A stretch of 64,000 bases of DNA from NCBI RefSeq assembly GCF_003574135.1, contig NZ_AP018341.1, forward strand, positions 2,145,740 to 2,209,739, given 5' to 3'. The notes beneath the pieces were generated by a model. The model did no database searches. It was not told the origin of the DNA and worked only from the letters and a program-made list of their open reading frames with translations. The DNA is from a cyanobacterium endosymbiont of Rhopalodia gibberula. Its GTDB lineage: Bacteria > Cyanobacteriota > Cyanobacteriia > Cyanobacteriales > Microcystaceae. Shown here piece by piece: positions 1-9,768 of the stretch. How positions within the stretch are numbered: the stretch's first letter is position 1; every line of letters starts with the position of its first letter. Position numbers and translations under genes: made by a program.

Positions 1-1357
1 GAGAGTTTTTTTCTTAGTTCATCCTTATCGTAATTTATTAAATTGGTCTTTGGTAAATCGCAAGACTGTGATAAGTATTGCTCTAATCAGTTTAATTTTA
101 GGGCTTTCTTTAATTCCATTAATTCCTAGAGGATTTGTCCCTAAATTAGACCGGGGAGAGTTCAACATTATTTATACTTTACCAGTTCCCAAAATTCCTC
201 AACGATTACGTACCAGTTTTAATAGTGACGCTTCTTCATGGATTTCTGATTTAGCTCAATCACCCGAACAATTTTTATTACGAATCAATAGTCGTGTGGG
301 AAAAAAGTTTGAACGGCTAATTTTAGATGATTTTAATGTGAAATCTGCCTATACTATTGCTGGAGTACACGGTGATCCCCTGAAGGGAAAAATATACATA
401 AAATTAAACAGTGATCGCCAATTTAGTACTAGTGAAGTTCAAGAACGTATTAGAAATATTTTACCTAAATTGCGAGGAGTAACCACTAGCATTGAAGATA
501 TTTTATTTGTAGAAACAGGTGATGACAGTACTTTAAAAGTTGCTTTGTTAGGAAATAACTTTAAATCTCTACGACAAACAGCAGAGAAATTAAAATCTCA
601 CATTAAAGGAGTTCCTGGATTAGTTGACGTCAAAATGTCTGGGGAGGATGAACAAACTCTTGTAATTGAACATTTTCAAAGACAACGAGTTATTTACATA
701 ACAGCTAATTTAACAGAAAAAGTCGGATTAGGGGATGTTACTAATAAGGTAATTTCTATTACTCAGTCGAATTTGCCTCATGATATGAGTTTTGATATTC
801 AAGGAGCATCGGCACAAGTTCGTAAGATTTTTAGTGAATTTGCCATTGCCTTAATCTTAGCAGTTGTCTGTATGATAGCCGTTTTGTATATTTCGTTTGG
901 ACGATGGTTAGAGCCATTAGTGGTGGTTTTGTCTTTACCATTGACCCTTATTGGCGCAATGTTAGCTTTATTAATTACCCAGAATGATTTCGGAATGATT
1001 TCTTTAATTGGGTTAATTTTCTTATTAGGATTGTTAGATAAAAATGCTGTCTTATTAATGGACTATATTAGTCAATTAAGACAACAGGGAATAAATCGTC
1101 ATCAGGCTATTTTGGAGACAGGAGAAGTACGCCTCAGACCAATTATCATGACGACCACCTCTACAATTTTAGGAATGTTGCCTATTGCATTGGGACTGGG
1201 AGCAGGTTCAGAATTAAGACAACCTATGGCTGTGGCTATTATTGGAGGATTAATCACTTCGTCTTTATTAAGTTTAATTATAGTTCCAGTCCTTTATACT
1301 TTATTAGAAGATGGATGGATAAAAATAGTGGGTAAAATCTCTAATCCTTTAAAGTAA
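1..1357 (+). CDS. RND-family efflux pump permease, C-terminal part (cut by window edge)
   Basis: The reading frame is open from base 2 to the stop at 1357, so the gene begins before the window. About 452 residues are visible. They start just before the first transmembrane helix of the second RND half (GLSLIPLIPRGFVPKLDRGE), run through periplasmic porter sequence, and end in the closing helix block (FAIALILAVVCMIAVLYISF, GLLDKNAVLLMDYI, GEVRLRPIIMTT, GLGAGSELRQPMAVAIIGG). RND permeases use the proton gradient to export drugs, metals or lipids with a membrane-fusion protein and an outer-membrane channel. The substrate cannot be told from this half. Compared with canonical RND pumps, roughly 90 residues of the docking-domain loop appear to be missing between VPGLVDVKMSGEDEQ and RQRVIYITANL, although the frame is intact. 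No partner gene follows. Confidence 0.85.
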   Translation, partial: RVFFLVHPYRNLLNWSLVNRKTVISIALISLILGLSLIPLIPRGFVPKLDRGEFNIIYTLPVPKIPQRLRTSFNSDASSWISDLAQSPEQFLLRINSRVGKKFERLILDDFNVKSAYTIAGVHGDPLKGKIYIKLNSDRQFSTSEVQERIRNILPKLRGVTTSIEDILFVETGDDSTLKVALLGNNFKSLRQTAEKLKSHIKGVPGLVDVKMSGEDEQTLVIEHFQRQRVIYITANLTEKVGLGDVTNKVISITQSNLPHDMSFDIQGASAQVRKIFSEFAIALILAVVCMIAVLYISFGRWLEPLVVVLSLPLTLIGAMLALLITQNDFGMISLIGLIFLLGLLDKNAVLLMDYISQLRQQGINRHQAILETGEVRLRPIIMTTTSTILGMLPIALGLGAGSELRQPMAVAIIGGLITSSLLSLIIVPVLYTLLEDGWIKIVGKISNPLK

Positions 1358-1804
1358 TTTCATTACTTCATAAAAAAACTAGACTAAGTGATCTACATTT
1401 AAAATAAATATAAAAATACTTTTTTTATCCAATTATTAAGATATTACTTTTCACTTATAAAAGTGGATGGCTAACGATAAAAACTAGGTAAAACTCTAAC
1501 GGTTTTGATGTAATTATCATTTATTCCTTAAAATTGAAGTTATTTTTAAATTTAAAGAAAAATCATACAATAAAACCAAATTATCTCTATTTATAAAAAC
1601 TTTGAACAAATAAGAGTCAAGCGCTCCTCACAATTTTCTCCAAACTACTTTCTTTATTGGATAAAATCTGTTAAAATAACTTAACAGATAAATGGGGGCG
1701 AATCCACACCTGAACCCTAGACTATAGCCATCAGGCTACACGGAAGGATTAGCGTGGTTTATAGCCCAAGTGTACAACAATGGGATGTGACCGAACAGTA
1801 ATTC
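1358..1804. other. Intergenic stretch with a possible structured rimO leader
   Basis: The first 320 bases are AT-rich with nothing recognisable. Bases 1692-1804, directly before rimO, are visibly richer in G and C. They can fold into a hairpin pairing GGCTACACG (about 1734-1742) with CGTG...TAGCC (about 1753-1767) across a short bulge. No long reading frame crosses it. It may be a 5' untranslated leader or the tail of an eroded gene. I match it to no known riboswitch. Confidence 0.3.
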
Positions 1805-3148
1805 ATGGGCAGTAAGCCAACTATTGCGATTTCTCACCTAGGCTGCGAAAAGAACCGTATTGACTCTGAACATATGCTAGGCTTGCTGGCGCAGGCGGGC
1901 TATCAAATAGATAGTAGTGAAGAATTAGCAGACTACGTAATTGTTAATACTTGTAGTTTCATACAGGAGGCTCGCCAAGAGTCAGTTCGTACATTGGTAG
2001 AATTAGCCGAAGCCAAGAAAAAAATTATTATCTCTGGCTGTATGGCACAACACTTTCAAGTAGAACTTCTTGATGAGATTCCTGAGGCCGTCGCTGTGAT
2101 AGGAACGGGAGACTATCAAAAAATTGTTGATGTTATCCGACAGGTGGAAACAGGAAAAAAAGTTAAAGAAGTCTCAGTTAATCCTACTTTTATCGCGGAC
2201 GAAACAGTTCCTCGCTACCGTACAACCACTGAAGGGGTGGCTTATTTGCGGATAGCAGAAGGGTGTGATTACCGTTGCGCATTTTGTATCATTCCTCACT
2301 TGAGAGGAAATCAGCGATCACGTTCTATTGAATCGATTGTCGCCGAAGCACAACAATTAGCTGAGCAAAGAGTACAAGAATTAATATTGATTTCCCAAAT
2401 CACCACAAATTATGGATTGGATTTGTATGGAGAACCCAGACTAGACCAATTATTGAGGGCTTTGGGAACAGTAGACATACCCTGGATTCGGATTTATTAT
2501 GCTTATCCTACAGGACTCACCAATAAGGTGATTAACGCAATTAGAGACACCCAAAACGTTTTACCCTATTTCGATTTTCCTTTGCAACATTCCCACCCGG
2601 CTATCTTAAAAGCGATGAATCGTCCTTGGCAGGAACAGGTCAATAATGGCATCATTGAACAGCTCAGAAGGTCTATTCCTGAAGCCGTATTGAGAACAAC
2701 TTTTATTGTGGGTTTTCCCGGAGAAACAGAGGAATATTTTAACCATTTAGTTAATTTTGTCGAATGTAATGAATTTGATCACGTTGGAGTATTTACTTTT
2801 TCTCCAGAAGAAAGAACTCCTGCTTATCAGATGCCCTATCAGGTTCCGTCAGAAATAGCCCAACAAAGACGAGAAATCTTGATGCAGGTGCAACAGCCAA
2901 TTTCTCTCAAAAAAAATCAAGATTATGTTGGAGAAATCGTTGACGTTTTAATTGAACAAGAAAGGCCTCAAACTAGGGAGAAAATAGGGCGTTTTTGGCG
3001 ATTTGCGCCGGAAGTAGACGGTCTTGTTTATATTCAAGGAGAAGCTCCCTTAAACGAAATTGTGTCTGTTAAAATCACCTATGCTGATACCTACGACTTA
3101 TATGGAAAGATTGTGCAACAACACAATGTTCTAGAAATAGATTCTTGA
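1805..3148 (+). CDS. rimO: Ribosomal protein S12 methylthiotransferase RimO
   Basis: RimO is a radical-SAM enzyme that adds a methylthio group to an aspartate of ribosomal protein S12. The 447-residue length is normal. The N-terminal MTTase domain carries its three cluster cysteines at about C14 (HLGCEKN), C50 (VNTCSF) and C79 (SGCMAQ). The radical-SAM motif is [17 protein letters not shown], with cysteines at about 154, 158 and 161. A TRAM-like beta domain closes the protein ([11 protein letters not shown]...[12 protein letters not shown]). The [17 protein letters not shown] start matches the usual cyanobacterial N-terminus. The DEAD-box helicase follows 97 bases downstream on the same strand. 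The call is secure from the motif order and the S12-type catalytic domain. Confidence 0.95.
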   Translation: MGSKPTIAISHLGCEKNRIDSEHMLGLLAQAGYQIDSSEELADYVIVNTCSFIQEARQESVRTLVELAEAKKKIIISGCMAQHFQVELLDEIPEAVAVIGTGDYQKIVDVIRQVETGKKVKEVSVNPTFIADETVPRYRTTTEGVAYLRIAEGCDYRCAFCIIPHLRGNQRSRSIESIVAEAQQLAEQRVQELILISQITTNYGLDLYGEPRLDQLLRALGTVDIPWIRIYYAYPTGLTNKVINAIRDTQNVLPYFDFPLQHSHPAILKAMNRPWQEQVNNGIIEQLRRSIPEAVLRTTFIVGFPGETEEYFNHLVNFVECNEFDHVGVFTFSPEERTPAYQMPYQVPSEIAQQRREILMQVQQPISLKKNQDYVGEIVDVLIEQERPQTREKIGRFWRFAPEVDGLVYIQGEAPLNEIVSVKITYADTYDLYGKIVQQHNVLEIDS

Positions 3149-3245
3149 TCGAAAACACGCCATAAGTTTTCCCTCAGCAGGAAAAGCTTACTAACCGCTT
3201 TGTATTAAATTAATCTCGCAGTTAAGTTACTAACTAACATTTCTT

Positions 3246-4688
3246 ATGACCATTTCTTTTAATAGCTTAGGACTCTCTGATGACCGTGTTAATAAACTAG
3301 AAACCCTAGGTTTTACGAGTCCAACAGAGATTCAATCTAAAGCAATTCCTTTAATTTTGGAAGGACATGACATTCTAGGACAATCTCAGACAGGAACAGG
3401 GAAGACGGCAGCTTACTCCTTGCCCATTATGGAGCAGATTGATACAAACGATTCCAACATACAGGCACTTGTTCTAACTCCAACCCGTGAACTTGCTCAA
3501 CAGGTTGCCCTTGCCCTTAAGGACTTTTCCACTGAACGCCGACTGTACATTTTGACTGTTTATGGAGGTCAATCGATTGACAGGCAAATTCGGAGTTTAC
3601 AACGAGGTGTCCAAATTGTTGTTGGAACTCCAGGAAGGGTTATCGACCTATTAGAGCGCAAAAAGTTGGTTCTAGATAATTTAAAATGGGCCGTTCTCGA
3701 TGAAGCTGATGAAATGCTCAGTATGGGTTTTATCGACGATGTGAAGAAAATTCTAAAGCAAACCCCTGACCAACGCAACACTGCTTGTTTCTCAGCAACT
3801 ATGCCCCGTGAAATCCGAGAATTAGTTAACCAGTTCCTCAAATCACCTGTTACAGTGACTATAGACCAGCCTCAAGCTGCACCTGATAAAATTGAACAAC
3901 ATCTTTATGGTGTTCCTCGCGGTTGGTCAAAACTCAAGGCGTTACAACCAATTTTAGAAATTGAAACCCCTGAAACAGCCATTGTTTTTGTTCGGACTAA
4001 ACAGACGGCTTCTGAACTTACCAGCAAGTTACAAGAAGCCGGGCAAAGTGTTGATGAATACCATGGCAATCTAAGTCAGTCCCAACGAGAACGGTTAGTC
4101 CATCGATTTCGAGATGGTAAAATTAGGATTGTTGTGGCCACAGATATTGCGGCAAGAGGGTTAGACGTTGAGAACTTAAGCCACGTCATTAACTACGATT
4201 TGCCGGATAATGCAGAAACTTATATTCATCGGATCGGACGAACAGGCCGGGCAGGAAAAAAAGGGACAGCAATATCTTTAGTGGAACCAATTGACCGCCG
4301 CATGGTACGTCAGATTGAACGACGAATTCGACAGAGAATAGAATTGTGTAGTATTCCTAATCGCTCTCAAGTGGAAGCTAAGCGACTGGAAAAACTACAA
4401 AAGCAAATTCAAGATTCCTTGGCAGGAGAACGGATGGCTTCGTTTTTACCTATTGTGCGGGAACTTAGCGACGAATATGATCCCCAAGCAATAGCTGCTG
4501 CGGCTTTACAGATGGTTTATGATCAAGATTGCCCCAATTGGATGAAGACTGATTGGGAAGTCCCTGAAGCAGGAATATCTAAACCAATTATTCAGGGTAA
4601 AAATCGCAAAGATAATTCCAAACCCCGTCGTAATAACTCAGGAAAAAAATTAGATCGTAAGACAGTCAGTCATCATAGAGGGCGTTAG
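3246..4688 (+). CDS. DEAD-box ATP-dependent RNA helicase
   Basis: This enzyme unwinds RNA using ATP; in cyanobacteria such helicases serve mRNA turnover, ribosome assembly and cold or redox responses (CrhR/DeaD type). All core motifs are present in order in the 480 residues: Q-motif (FNSLGLSDDRV...SPTEIQ), motif I SQTGTGKT (47-54), PTRELA, TPGR, DEAD (152-155), SAT (183-185), and then ATDIAARGLDV and HRIGRTGRAG in the second RecA domain. The last 30 or so residues are basic (GKNRKDNSKPRRNNSGKK), as in RNA-binding tails of the family. It lies 97 bases after rimO and may share its transcript. Whether it is the direct CrhR orthologue needs a tree. Confidence 0.92.
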   Translation: MTISFNSLGLSDDRVNKLETLGFTSPTEIQSKAIPLILEGHDILGQSQTGTGKTAAYSLPIMEQIDTNDSNIQALVLTPTRELAQQVALALKDFSTERRLYILTVYGGQSIDRQIRSLQRGVQIVVGTPGRVIDLLERKKLVLDNLKWAVLDEADEMLSMGFIDDVKKILKQTPDQRNTACFSATMPREIRELVNQFLKSPVTVTIDQPQAAPDKIEQHLYGVPRGWSKLKALQPILEIETPETAIVFVRTKQTASELTSKLQEAGQSVDEYHGNLSQSQRERLVHRFRDGKIRIVVATDIAARGLDVENLSHVINYDLPDNAETYIHRIGRTGRAGKKGTAISLVEPIDRRMVRQIERRIRQRIELCSIPNRSQVEAKRLEKLQKQIQDSLAGERMASFLPIVRELSDEYDPQAIAAAALQMVYDQDCPNWMKTDWEVPEAGISKPIIQGKNRKDNSKPRRNNSGKKLDRKTVSHHRGR

Positions 4689-5111
4689 AATACGATAAAA
4701 ACTGAAATAGAGCAGTGTCAAGGATATCTTATAAAAAGTAGGATTAGGATGAATTTGGCACTGTTTTATTTGTCTATTTTTTAAGGTTTGTAATGAAATA
4801 CAATAACACAAAAATATTAAGGTAATTTTTTTTAAAAAAAAGAAGTAATTGAATGATTGAGTTAGCACTATTAATTATGCTGGTATATGATAGCTGTGAC
4901 TTATGATAAAAATGATTGTGATAGTATAAAAGAGATATTAAAGTTTGGATTCTATTGTTTATTTTGAATTTATTCAAATACTTTATATTTGTGATTAAAA
5001 GAGCAAAATTAAGAGGTAATTTTAAACAAAAAATAAAATAGAATAAGCATTATTAGGAATAAGGCCGGAAGAGATGTCTAAAAACAGAGAACGCTTCATA
5101 TGGTTATAGTC

Positions 5112-5222
5112 CTAGCATAGAAGAATGCTAGATTCTGAAATCTAAAAAAAAGGGAAGGGGCTAGTTGGATTAGTGCTTTAAAAGAGGAAAGAACTTTCTG
5201 CCCCTCTAACTGTTGGGAGGGG
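5112..5222. other. Competing hairpins in a GC-richer patch
   Basis: CTAGCAT at 5112-5118 pairs with ATGCTAG at 5125-5131. Further on, AGGGGC (5156-5161) can pair with GCCCCT (5200-5205). The same CCCCTC (5201-5206) can instead pair with GAGGGG (5217-5222). This mutually exclusive pairing recalls attenuators or structured RNAs, but no known RNA family is recognised and no gene follows closely. Confidence 0.25.
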
Positions 5223-5746
5223 TTTCGATAGAGATTTACCTGAAGCTTAGTCATCCTAAAATTTAATTCTTTAAATCGGGACTAGGAGACATGATTAATT
5301 TTTGAGTACTATACTTTTCATCTGTAAAGAAATAATCAAGTAAATGGCAGAATAATTTGGATGTGAACTATGGTCCATTCCACCAGACTTTTCAGATTTA
5401 AACAAAATTGAGAATTAGCGGTTTGTCGTAAAAACGATAATGAGGGGGTCTTTGCCCAACCACTCATGCGAATTTATGATCAATTATCCCTCAATAAAGA
5501 TAGCAACCCTAAGTTAATTTTAAATCCGTATCACAAATACCTACTTGAGGAACCTTAATTAATTTCTTTCCTGAAAATAGTTCAGGAGTAAGTAAATTTG
5601 TGTATATTACTGGTTGATCATTTTCCAGCTAGAGTCCTCTCATGATTTTAGAAGTTATTTGGATTGGTGTAGAGACTTATATATAAATAAAAATACGCTT
5701 TAAAGTTAAATTTTTGTTGAATTCTATCTAACCTTAAACCCATAGA

Positions 5747-5794
5747 AATATTATAGTGCTTAGTCAGTTTTCTAATGCACTATAATATTTTTTT
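5747..5794 (+). terminator. Orphan Rho-independent terminator-like hairpin
   Basis: A perfect 13-bp stem (5747-5759 with 5777-5789) encloses a 17-base loop and is followed by a run of T on the plus strand. The nearest intact plus-strand gene, the DEAD-box helicase, ends more than 1 kb upstream. It may terminate a lost gene or an unrecognised small RNA. Confidence 0.5.
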
Positions 5795-6660
5795 GTGGTG
5801 GAGTTCTCTGGTCAGTATCTTACAATATCCCAATTTTGACTGGTACTGTAATTGAACTCGATAGAGATATCAAATTCATGTTATTGATTGATATATTCTT
5901 GTACTAATTCAATAGTCTCTTTGAACTCGAAATAGATAATAGCGCATTTAGTGTATTTAAAAATACAAGCTAATCTAGTATTTTTCTAGTATGTTTAAAG
6001 TAAAATTAAAACTCGTTAATAACGATATTTGCTAGTGTCTCCTTAACTAGGATATCCAATAGTGAAACCTATAATATCATTTATAGTAAAAAAAGGTAGA
6101 ATTTAATTGTTTTTATAAACTAAATAAACTAAGGTTTAAATAATGAGTGGAGGTCTGTTAAGAGTTCCTTTTTTAAGAGTGTTAACAGAAGAATAGTCAG
6201 GTAAATCGGTATTACTAATGTTATAATACTCTTAAAAATTAATTTAACTTAATTATACTGAAACCAATTAATCGATTTGTATTGGAAAATAATTAGAGGT
6301 AATTAAGTAAAAGATTCATTTTTTATCTGATCTTTTTTTTGTTTAAATTCTACCCTATTTTTGATAACAAATTTTTATATCAACATTATCGATATAGTAA
6401 TTGCTCTACATTAGTAGTATATAAAACTACTAAGTGAACAGTATCAAGTATGACAGAGTAGTATTTTGGGGTTCTTTAATTTCTTTGAGAAGAGGTAGGC
6501 ATTTTTTTGCAGGCTTAAGTATCAAACAAGTTTGAGTATTAAAAATATTTTTAAGTGACTTTTATTTGATTTTTAACTTAACATTTAAATCAAGGTATAG
6601 GTTGTTATTTTATTGGCAAAAGTTTTTAGATTAATAAATTATAGAAATCTTTAAATAATT

Positions 6661-7344
6661 TTAAACTAATCCGGAACGTAAAGCAACGACAGCGGCCTGG
6701 ACTCGATCATCAACTGCTAACTTATTCATAATTCCCCGTACATGGGTTTTAATTGTATTGGCACTAAGATAGAGGTCTTCAGCAATTTCATTATTACTTT
6801 TTCCTTCAACAATTAACTTTAAAACTTCTAATTCTCTCTCAGACAGTAAAGCAATATTTTGGTTTAATTCTGGAGTAGGTGGTTTTAAATTATCTAATAC
6901 TAATCGAGCAATTTGGGGATCTAAATAAGTTGCACCATCCTTAGCTGCTTCAATAGCAGCTAATAATCGTTCTAAACTCGCCCCTTTAATACAATAGGCA
7001 TCAGCTCCACTTGATAAAGCGGCAATAACTTCAGTTTGTAGTGTATGAGACGTAAGGATTACTACATGAATTTGCGGTGATTTCTCCTTAATTTGTTTCG
7101 TCGCAGCAATTCCATCCAAACGAGGCAGTCCAATGTCCATAACAACTAAATCAGGCTGTAGATCTAAAGCTTGTTGAACTCCAACATAACCATCATCAGC
7201 TTGCCCAATAATCTCAAAATCAGGATATTCACTGAGAGCTTGTTCTAAGCCCAATTGCATTAGAGGATCATCTTCTACAATTAAAATTCTCATTTTAGGT
7301 TCATACGACATGATATGTAAAATTGATGTAACTTGGTTTGTCAA
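6661..7344 (-). CDS. NarL/LuxR-family response regulator
   Basis: A two-component response regulator of 227 residues. An N-terminal receiver domain (about 18-135) has the acidic pocket VEDD and the phospho-acceptor aspartate at about D70 (VVMDIGLPRLDG), and the conserved lysine lies near IKGAS. A LuxR-type helix-turn-helix follows (about 160-222: LSERELEVLKLIVEGKSNNEIA...TIKTHV). It therefore probably binds DNA when phosphorylated. The real start may be an internal Met (MSYEPKMRIL or MRILIVEDD), since the first 11-17 residues are not typical of a receiver. It is divergent from the histidine kinase at 7528, across 183 bases that must hold both promoters, which suggests a cognate pair. The regulon is unknown. 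Confidence 0.9.
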   Translation of the reverse strand: MTNQVTSILHIMSYEPKMRILIVEDDPLMQLGLEQALSEYPDFEIIGQADDGYVGVQQALDLQPDLVVMDIGLPRLDGIAATKQIKEKSPQIHVVILTSHTLQTEVIAALSSGADAYCIKGASLERLLAAIEAAKDGATYLDPQIARLVLDNLKPPTPELNQNIALLSERELEVLKLIVEGKSNNEIAEDLYLSANTIKTHVRGIMNKLAVDDRVQAAVVALRSGLV

Positions 7345-7527
7345 TCAAGATATAAATTATACTAAAAAAATTCAGAAGATACTTTAGGGTGCTTTTTCCC
7401 TGTTTTCTTGGTTTTACTGGGAGTTCACCCAGGTGGAGGAAGTAAAAAGAAGATTAAATTAGGCACCCTTTAGATAGCTTGTATTATAGACAGATTAAGC
7501 TGTTTTAACAAGGAAAATTAAGTCCCT

Positions 7528-9768
7528 ATGACTTTATCCCAGACCGCTTTTCGCTCAAATTTAGTAAAACTTGCTTTAGTTGCGATCGCTTACTGGAGTG
7601 GGGGATGGATATGTTTACGATGGATGGGGATAGCAGCGGAAGCTTCTCCTCTATGGCTTCCAGCAGGAATTGCTATAACGGCACTGTTAGTTTATGGAGA
7701 GGGGGTGTGGTTTGGCATTTTTCTAGGAGATGCTATCTTAATGGTATTCTCTGGGGAAAATTATGGAGTGGCTTTGGGTTCAGCTCTCGGTAGTACCTTG
7801 TCGGGGGTTGTTGCCGTTAGATTGCTACGATGCGGAAAATTTTCTTCCAAACTCTCAAGGATTCAAGATGTAACGGAATTAATCTTTCTGGGGGCAATTA
7901 TTTCTCCCTTGCTAAATACCTCAATTGATACCTTGGTTCAACTGGTCGCTGGAAACCTTTCGTCGGCTAACTTTAGTCAACGTTGGTGGTTGTTGTGGTT
8001 AGGAGATTGTAGTGGGATTTTGGTGACAACTCCCTTATTATTACGATTCAAATTTCATGGAAGTCGACTTTTAAATCGTCAAAAACACTTCCGTCTTATT
8101 GAATTGTTTATTTGTGGCGGATTGTTATTGGTGTTAAGTTGGCTAGTATTTATTTGTCAAGGTAGTTCTTCTAGTGTGCAAGGGGGAGGATTAACTACCG
8201 CTCAATATTTAGAGTATTTACCTTTTCCCGTAGTGGTCTGGGCTGCTCTTCGTTTTCAGACTTGGGGAGCGGTGTTGTCCAATATTTTTGTGGCTATTCT
8301 AGCGATTGCGGGGACTATTGAAGGAATTGGTCCGTTTGTAATTCAAACCCATAACTTGTCCCAAGCGGTTTTATCACTACAAATTTTTATTATCATTGTC
8401 AGTGCCACAGCGTTACTCTTATCAGTAGCTGTCACGGAACGCCAACGAGTTGAAAAACAATTACGAGATGCGGTAGAACGAGATCATCTGCTGGCAGAGG
8501 TTGCCTTGCGAATTCGTCGTTCTTTGGATATGGAACAGATTTTTAAGACAACTGTCGCTGAAATTCGCGGATTAATCCATGCTGATCGAGTATTTATTGC
8601 GACTCTATACAATGACGGACGACTTGATGTGGTCGCAGAGTCAGTTATACCTCGTTATTCAAGTATTTTAGGAGGGAGTGCGAAGGATGATTTACTGACG
8701 GATATTCAATCTCTGTTTGCCCGAGGTCAAACTTTCATAGTTTCTGATATCGACTCTGTTAATCTATCAGAATCTATGGCACAATACACCCAACGTTACG
8801 ATATTAAAGCTGCTTTAGTGGTTCCCCTTCATGTAGATGGTCAACCTTTAGGGTTATTAGTAGCTCATCAATGTTCTCAAAGGCGTTACTGGCAAAAAGA
8901 AGAGGTTCGACTGTTAGAACAATTAGCCGATCAAATGATGATTGCGATGGGTCAAGCAAAACTATATCAGAAAGTACAAAAACTTAATAATAATTTAGAA
9001 AAACAAGTGCAAGAACATACTCACCAATTGCAAGATAAAATTCAGGAGGTGCAGCAGTTATATGATATGAAAGCAGTTTTTTTGCAAGCAGTCTCTCACG
9101 ATTTAAGAACTTCAATTATGGGCATGTTGATGTTATTAAAAAATCTCCAAAATCGTCAAGGGGAAAATCTTAGTATTTCTCATGGGATTCTTGATCGAAT
9201 GATTAAAAGTAGTGATCGCCAATTAACTTTGATTAACGCCCTCTCTAAGGATCATTTTTCTGAAGAATTTTCTTTAAATATGAATATGAATTTGCAAGCA
9301 ATTTCTCTAAAAGAGATTGTTGTAAATTTAACTCAAAGTTGGCAATCTTGCTTAATTCAAAATAAAGCTACTTTAATTTTAGAAATTTCTGATAATTTAC
9401 CTTTTGTATTTGCTGATTCTGATCAATTAAATCAAGTATTTGAACACCTTTTAAGTAATGCTCTCAAACATAATACTCCCGGAATTAATTTAGTTTTAAA
9501 AGCAGTATTTAATAACGGAATGATTCATTGTTGCTTAATAGATAATGGGGTAGGAATGGAAGAGAAACAATGTAACCAAATGTTTAGATTATACCTCCGT
9601 AGTTTACACGATAGACGTAGGACAGGAATTGGATTAGGTTCTTATCAATGTCGTCAAATTATTGAAGCTCACGGAGGAAAAATTGGCGTTAATAGTACCC
9701 CAGGAAAAGGATGTCAAGTTTGGTTTACTTTACCCATTGCTAAAAGTCAACCGTCTGCTGTTAGTTAA
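7528..9768 (+). CDS. Membrane sensor histidine kinase (MASE1-GAF-HisKA-HATPase)
   Basis: A 746-residue hybrid-free sensor kinase. Residues about 10-310 form a MASE1-like block of eight or so membrane helices (WSGGWICLRWMGIAAEASPLWLPAGIA and on). A GAF domain follows (about 325-475, ending PLHVDGQPLGLLVAHQ), then a coiled coil (about 478-515), a HisKA domain with phospho-acceptor H524 (QAVSHDLRTS), and a HATPase domain with N box (FEHLLSNALKHN), G1 (DNGVGMEEK) and G2 (GIGLGSYQ). Every catalytic box is kept, so it should be active. The signal is unknown; MASE1 is a sensory membrane module. It is divergent from the response regulator at 6661-7344, its likely partner. A HIP1 site (GCGATCGC) lies inside the gene at 7582-7589. 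Confidence 0.92.
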   Translation: MTLSQTAFRSNLVKLALVAIAYWSGGWICLRWMGIAAEASPLWLPAGIAITALLVYGEGVWFGIFLGDAILMVFSGENYGVALGSALGSTLSGVVAVRLLRCGKFSSKLSRIQDVTELIFLGAIISPLLNTSIDTLVQLVAGNLSSANFSQRWWLLWLGDCSGILVTTPLLLRFKFHGSRLLNRQKHFRLIELFICGGLLLVLSWLVFICQGSSSSVQGGGLTTAQYLEYLPFPVVVWAALRFQTWGAVLSNIFVAILAIAGTIEGIGPFVIQTHNLSQAVLSLQIFIIIVSATALLLSVAVTERQRVEKQLRDAVERDHLLAEVALRIRRSLDMEQIFKTTVAEIRGLIHADRVFIATLYNDGRLDVVAESVIPRYSSILGGSAKDDLLTDIQSLFARGQTFIVSDIDSVNLSESMAQYTQRYDIKAALVVPLHVDGQPLGLLVAHQCSQRRYWQKEEVRLLEQLADQMMIAMGQAKLYQKVQKLNNNLEKQVQEHTHQLQDKIQEVQQLYDMKAVFLQAVSHDLRTSIMGMLMLLKNLQNRQGENLSISHGILDRMIKSSDRQLTLINALSKDHFSEEFSLNMNMNLQAISLKEIVVNLTQSWQSCLIQNKATLILEISDNLPFVFADSDQLNQVFEHLLSNALKHNTPGINLVLKAVFNNGMIHCCLIDNGVGMEEKQCNQMFRLYLRSLHDRRRTGIGLGSYQCRQIIEAHGGKIGVNSTPGKGCQVWFTLPIAKSQPSAVS

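Larger units (their letters stand above)
4689..6660. other. 2-kb gene desert with eroded fragments
   Basis: No intact gene is visible. The sequence is AT-rich with dense stops in all frames. Bases 5412-5558 read as 48 codons (containing AQPLMRIYDQLSLNKDSN) that look protein-like but match nothing I recognise. A GC-richer patch at 5108-5230 holds competing hairpins, and a strong terminator-like hairpin lies at 5747-5794. These are listed separately. The rest looks like decayed sequence. Confidence 0.5.

Noticed and set aside
1690-1800. A glutamine (glnA) or cobalamin riboswitch upstream of rimO
   Set aside because: ACGGAAGG is faintly similar to the glnA core, but the remaining conserved bases are missing, and the downstream gene does not fit either class.
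4650-4977. Minus-strand frames after the helicase gene
   Set aside because: The composition is dominated by Phe, Leu, Tyr and Ile codons from AT-rich DNA; there is no ribosome-binding site or conserved pattern.
5180-5200. GAGGAAAG near 5184 as part of an RNase P RNA
   Set aside because: Only this short string resembles the P4 region; the other universally conserved RNase P segments are absent nearby.
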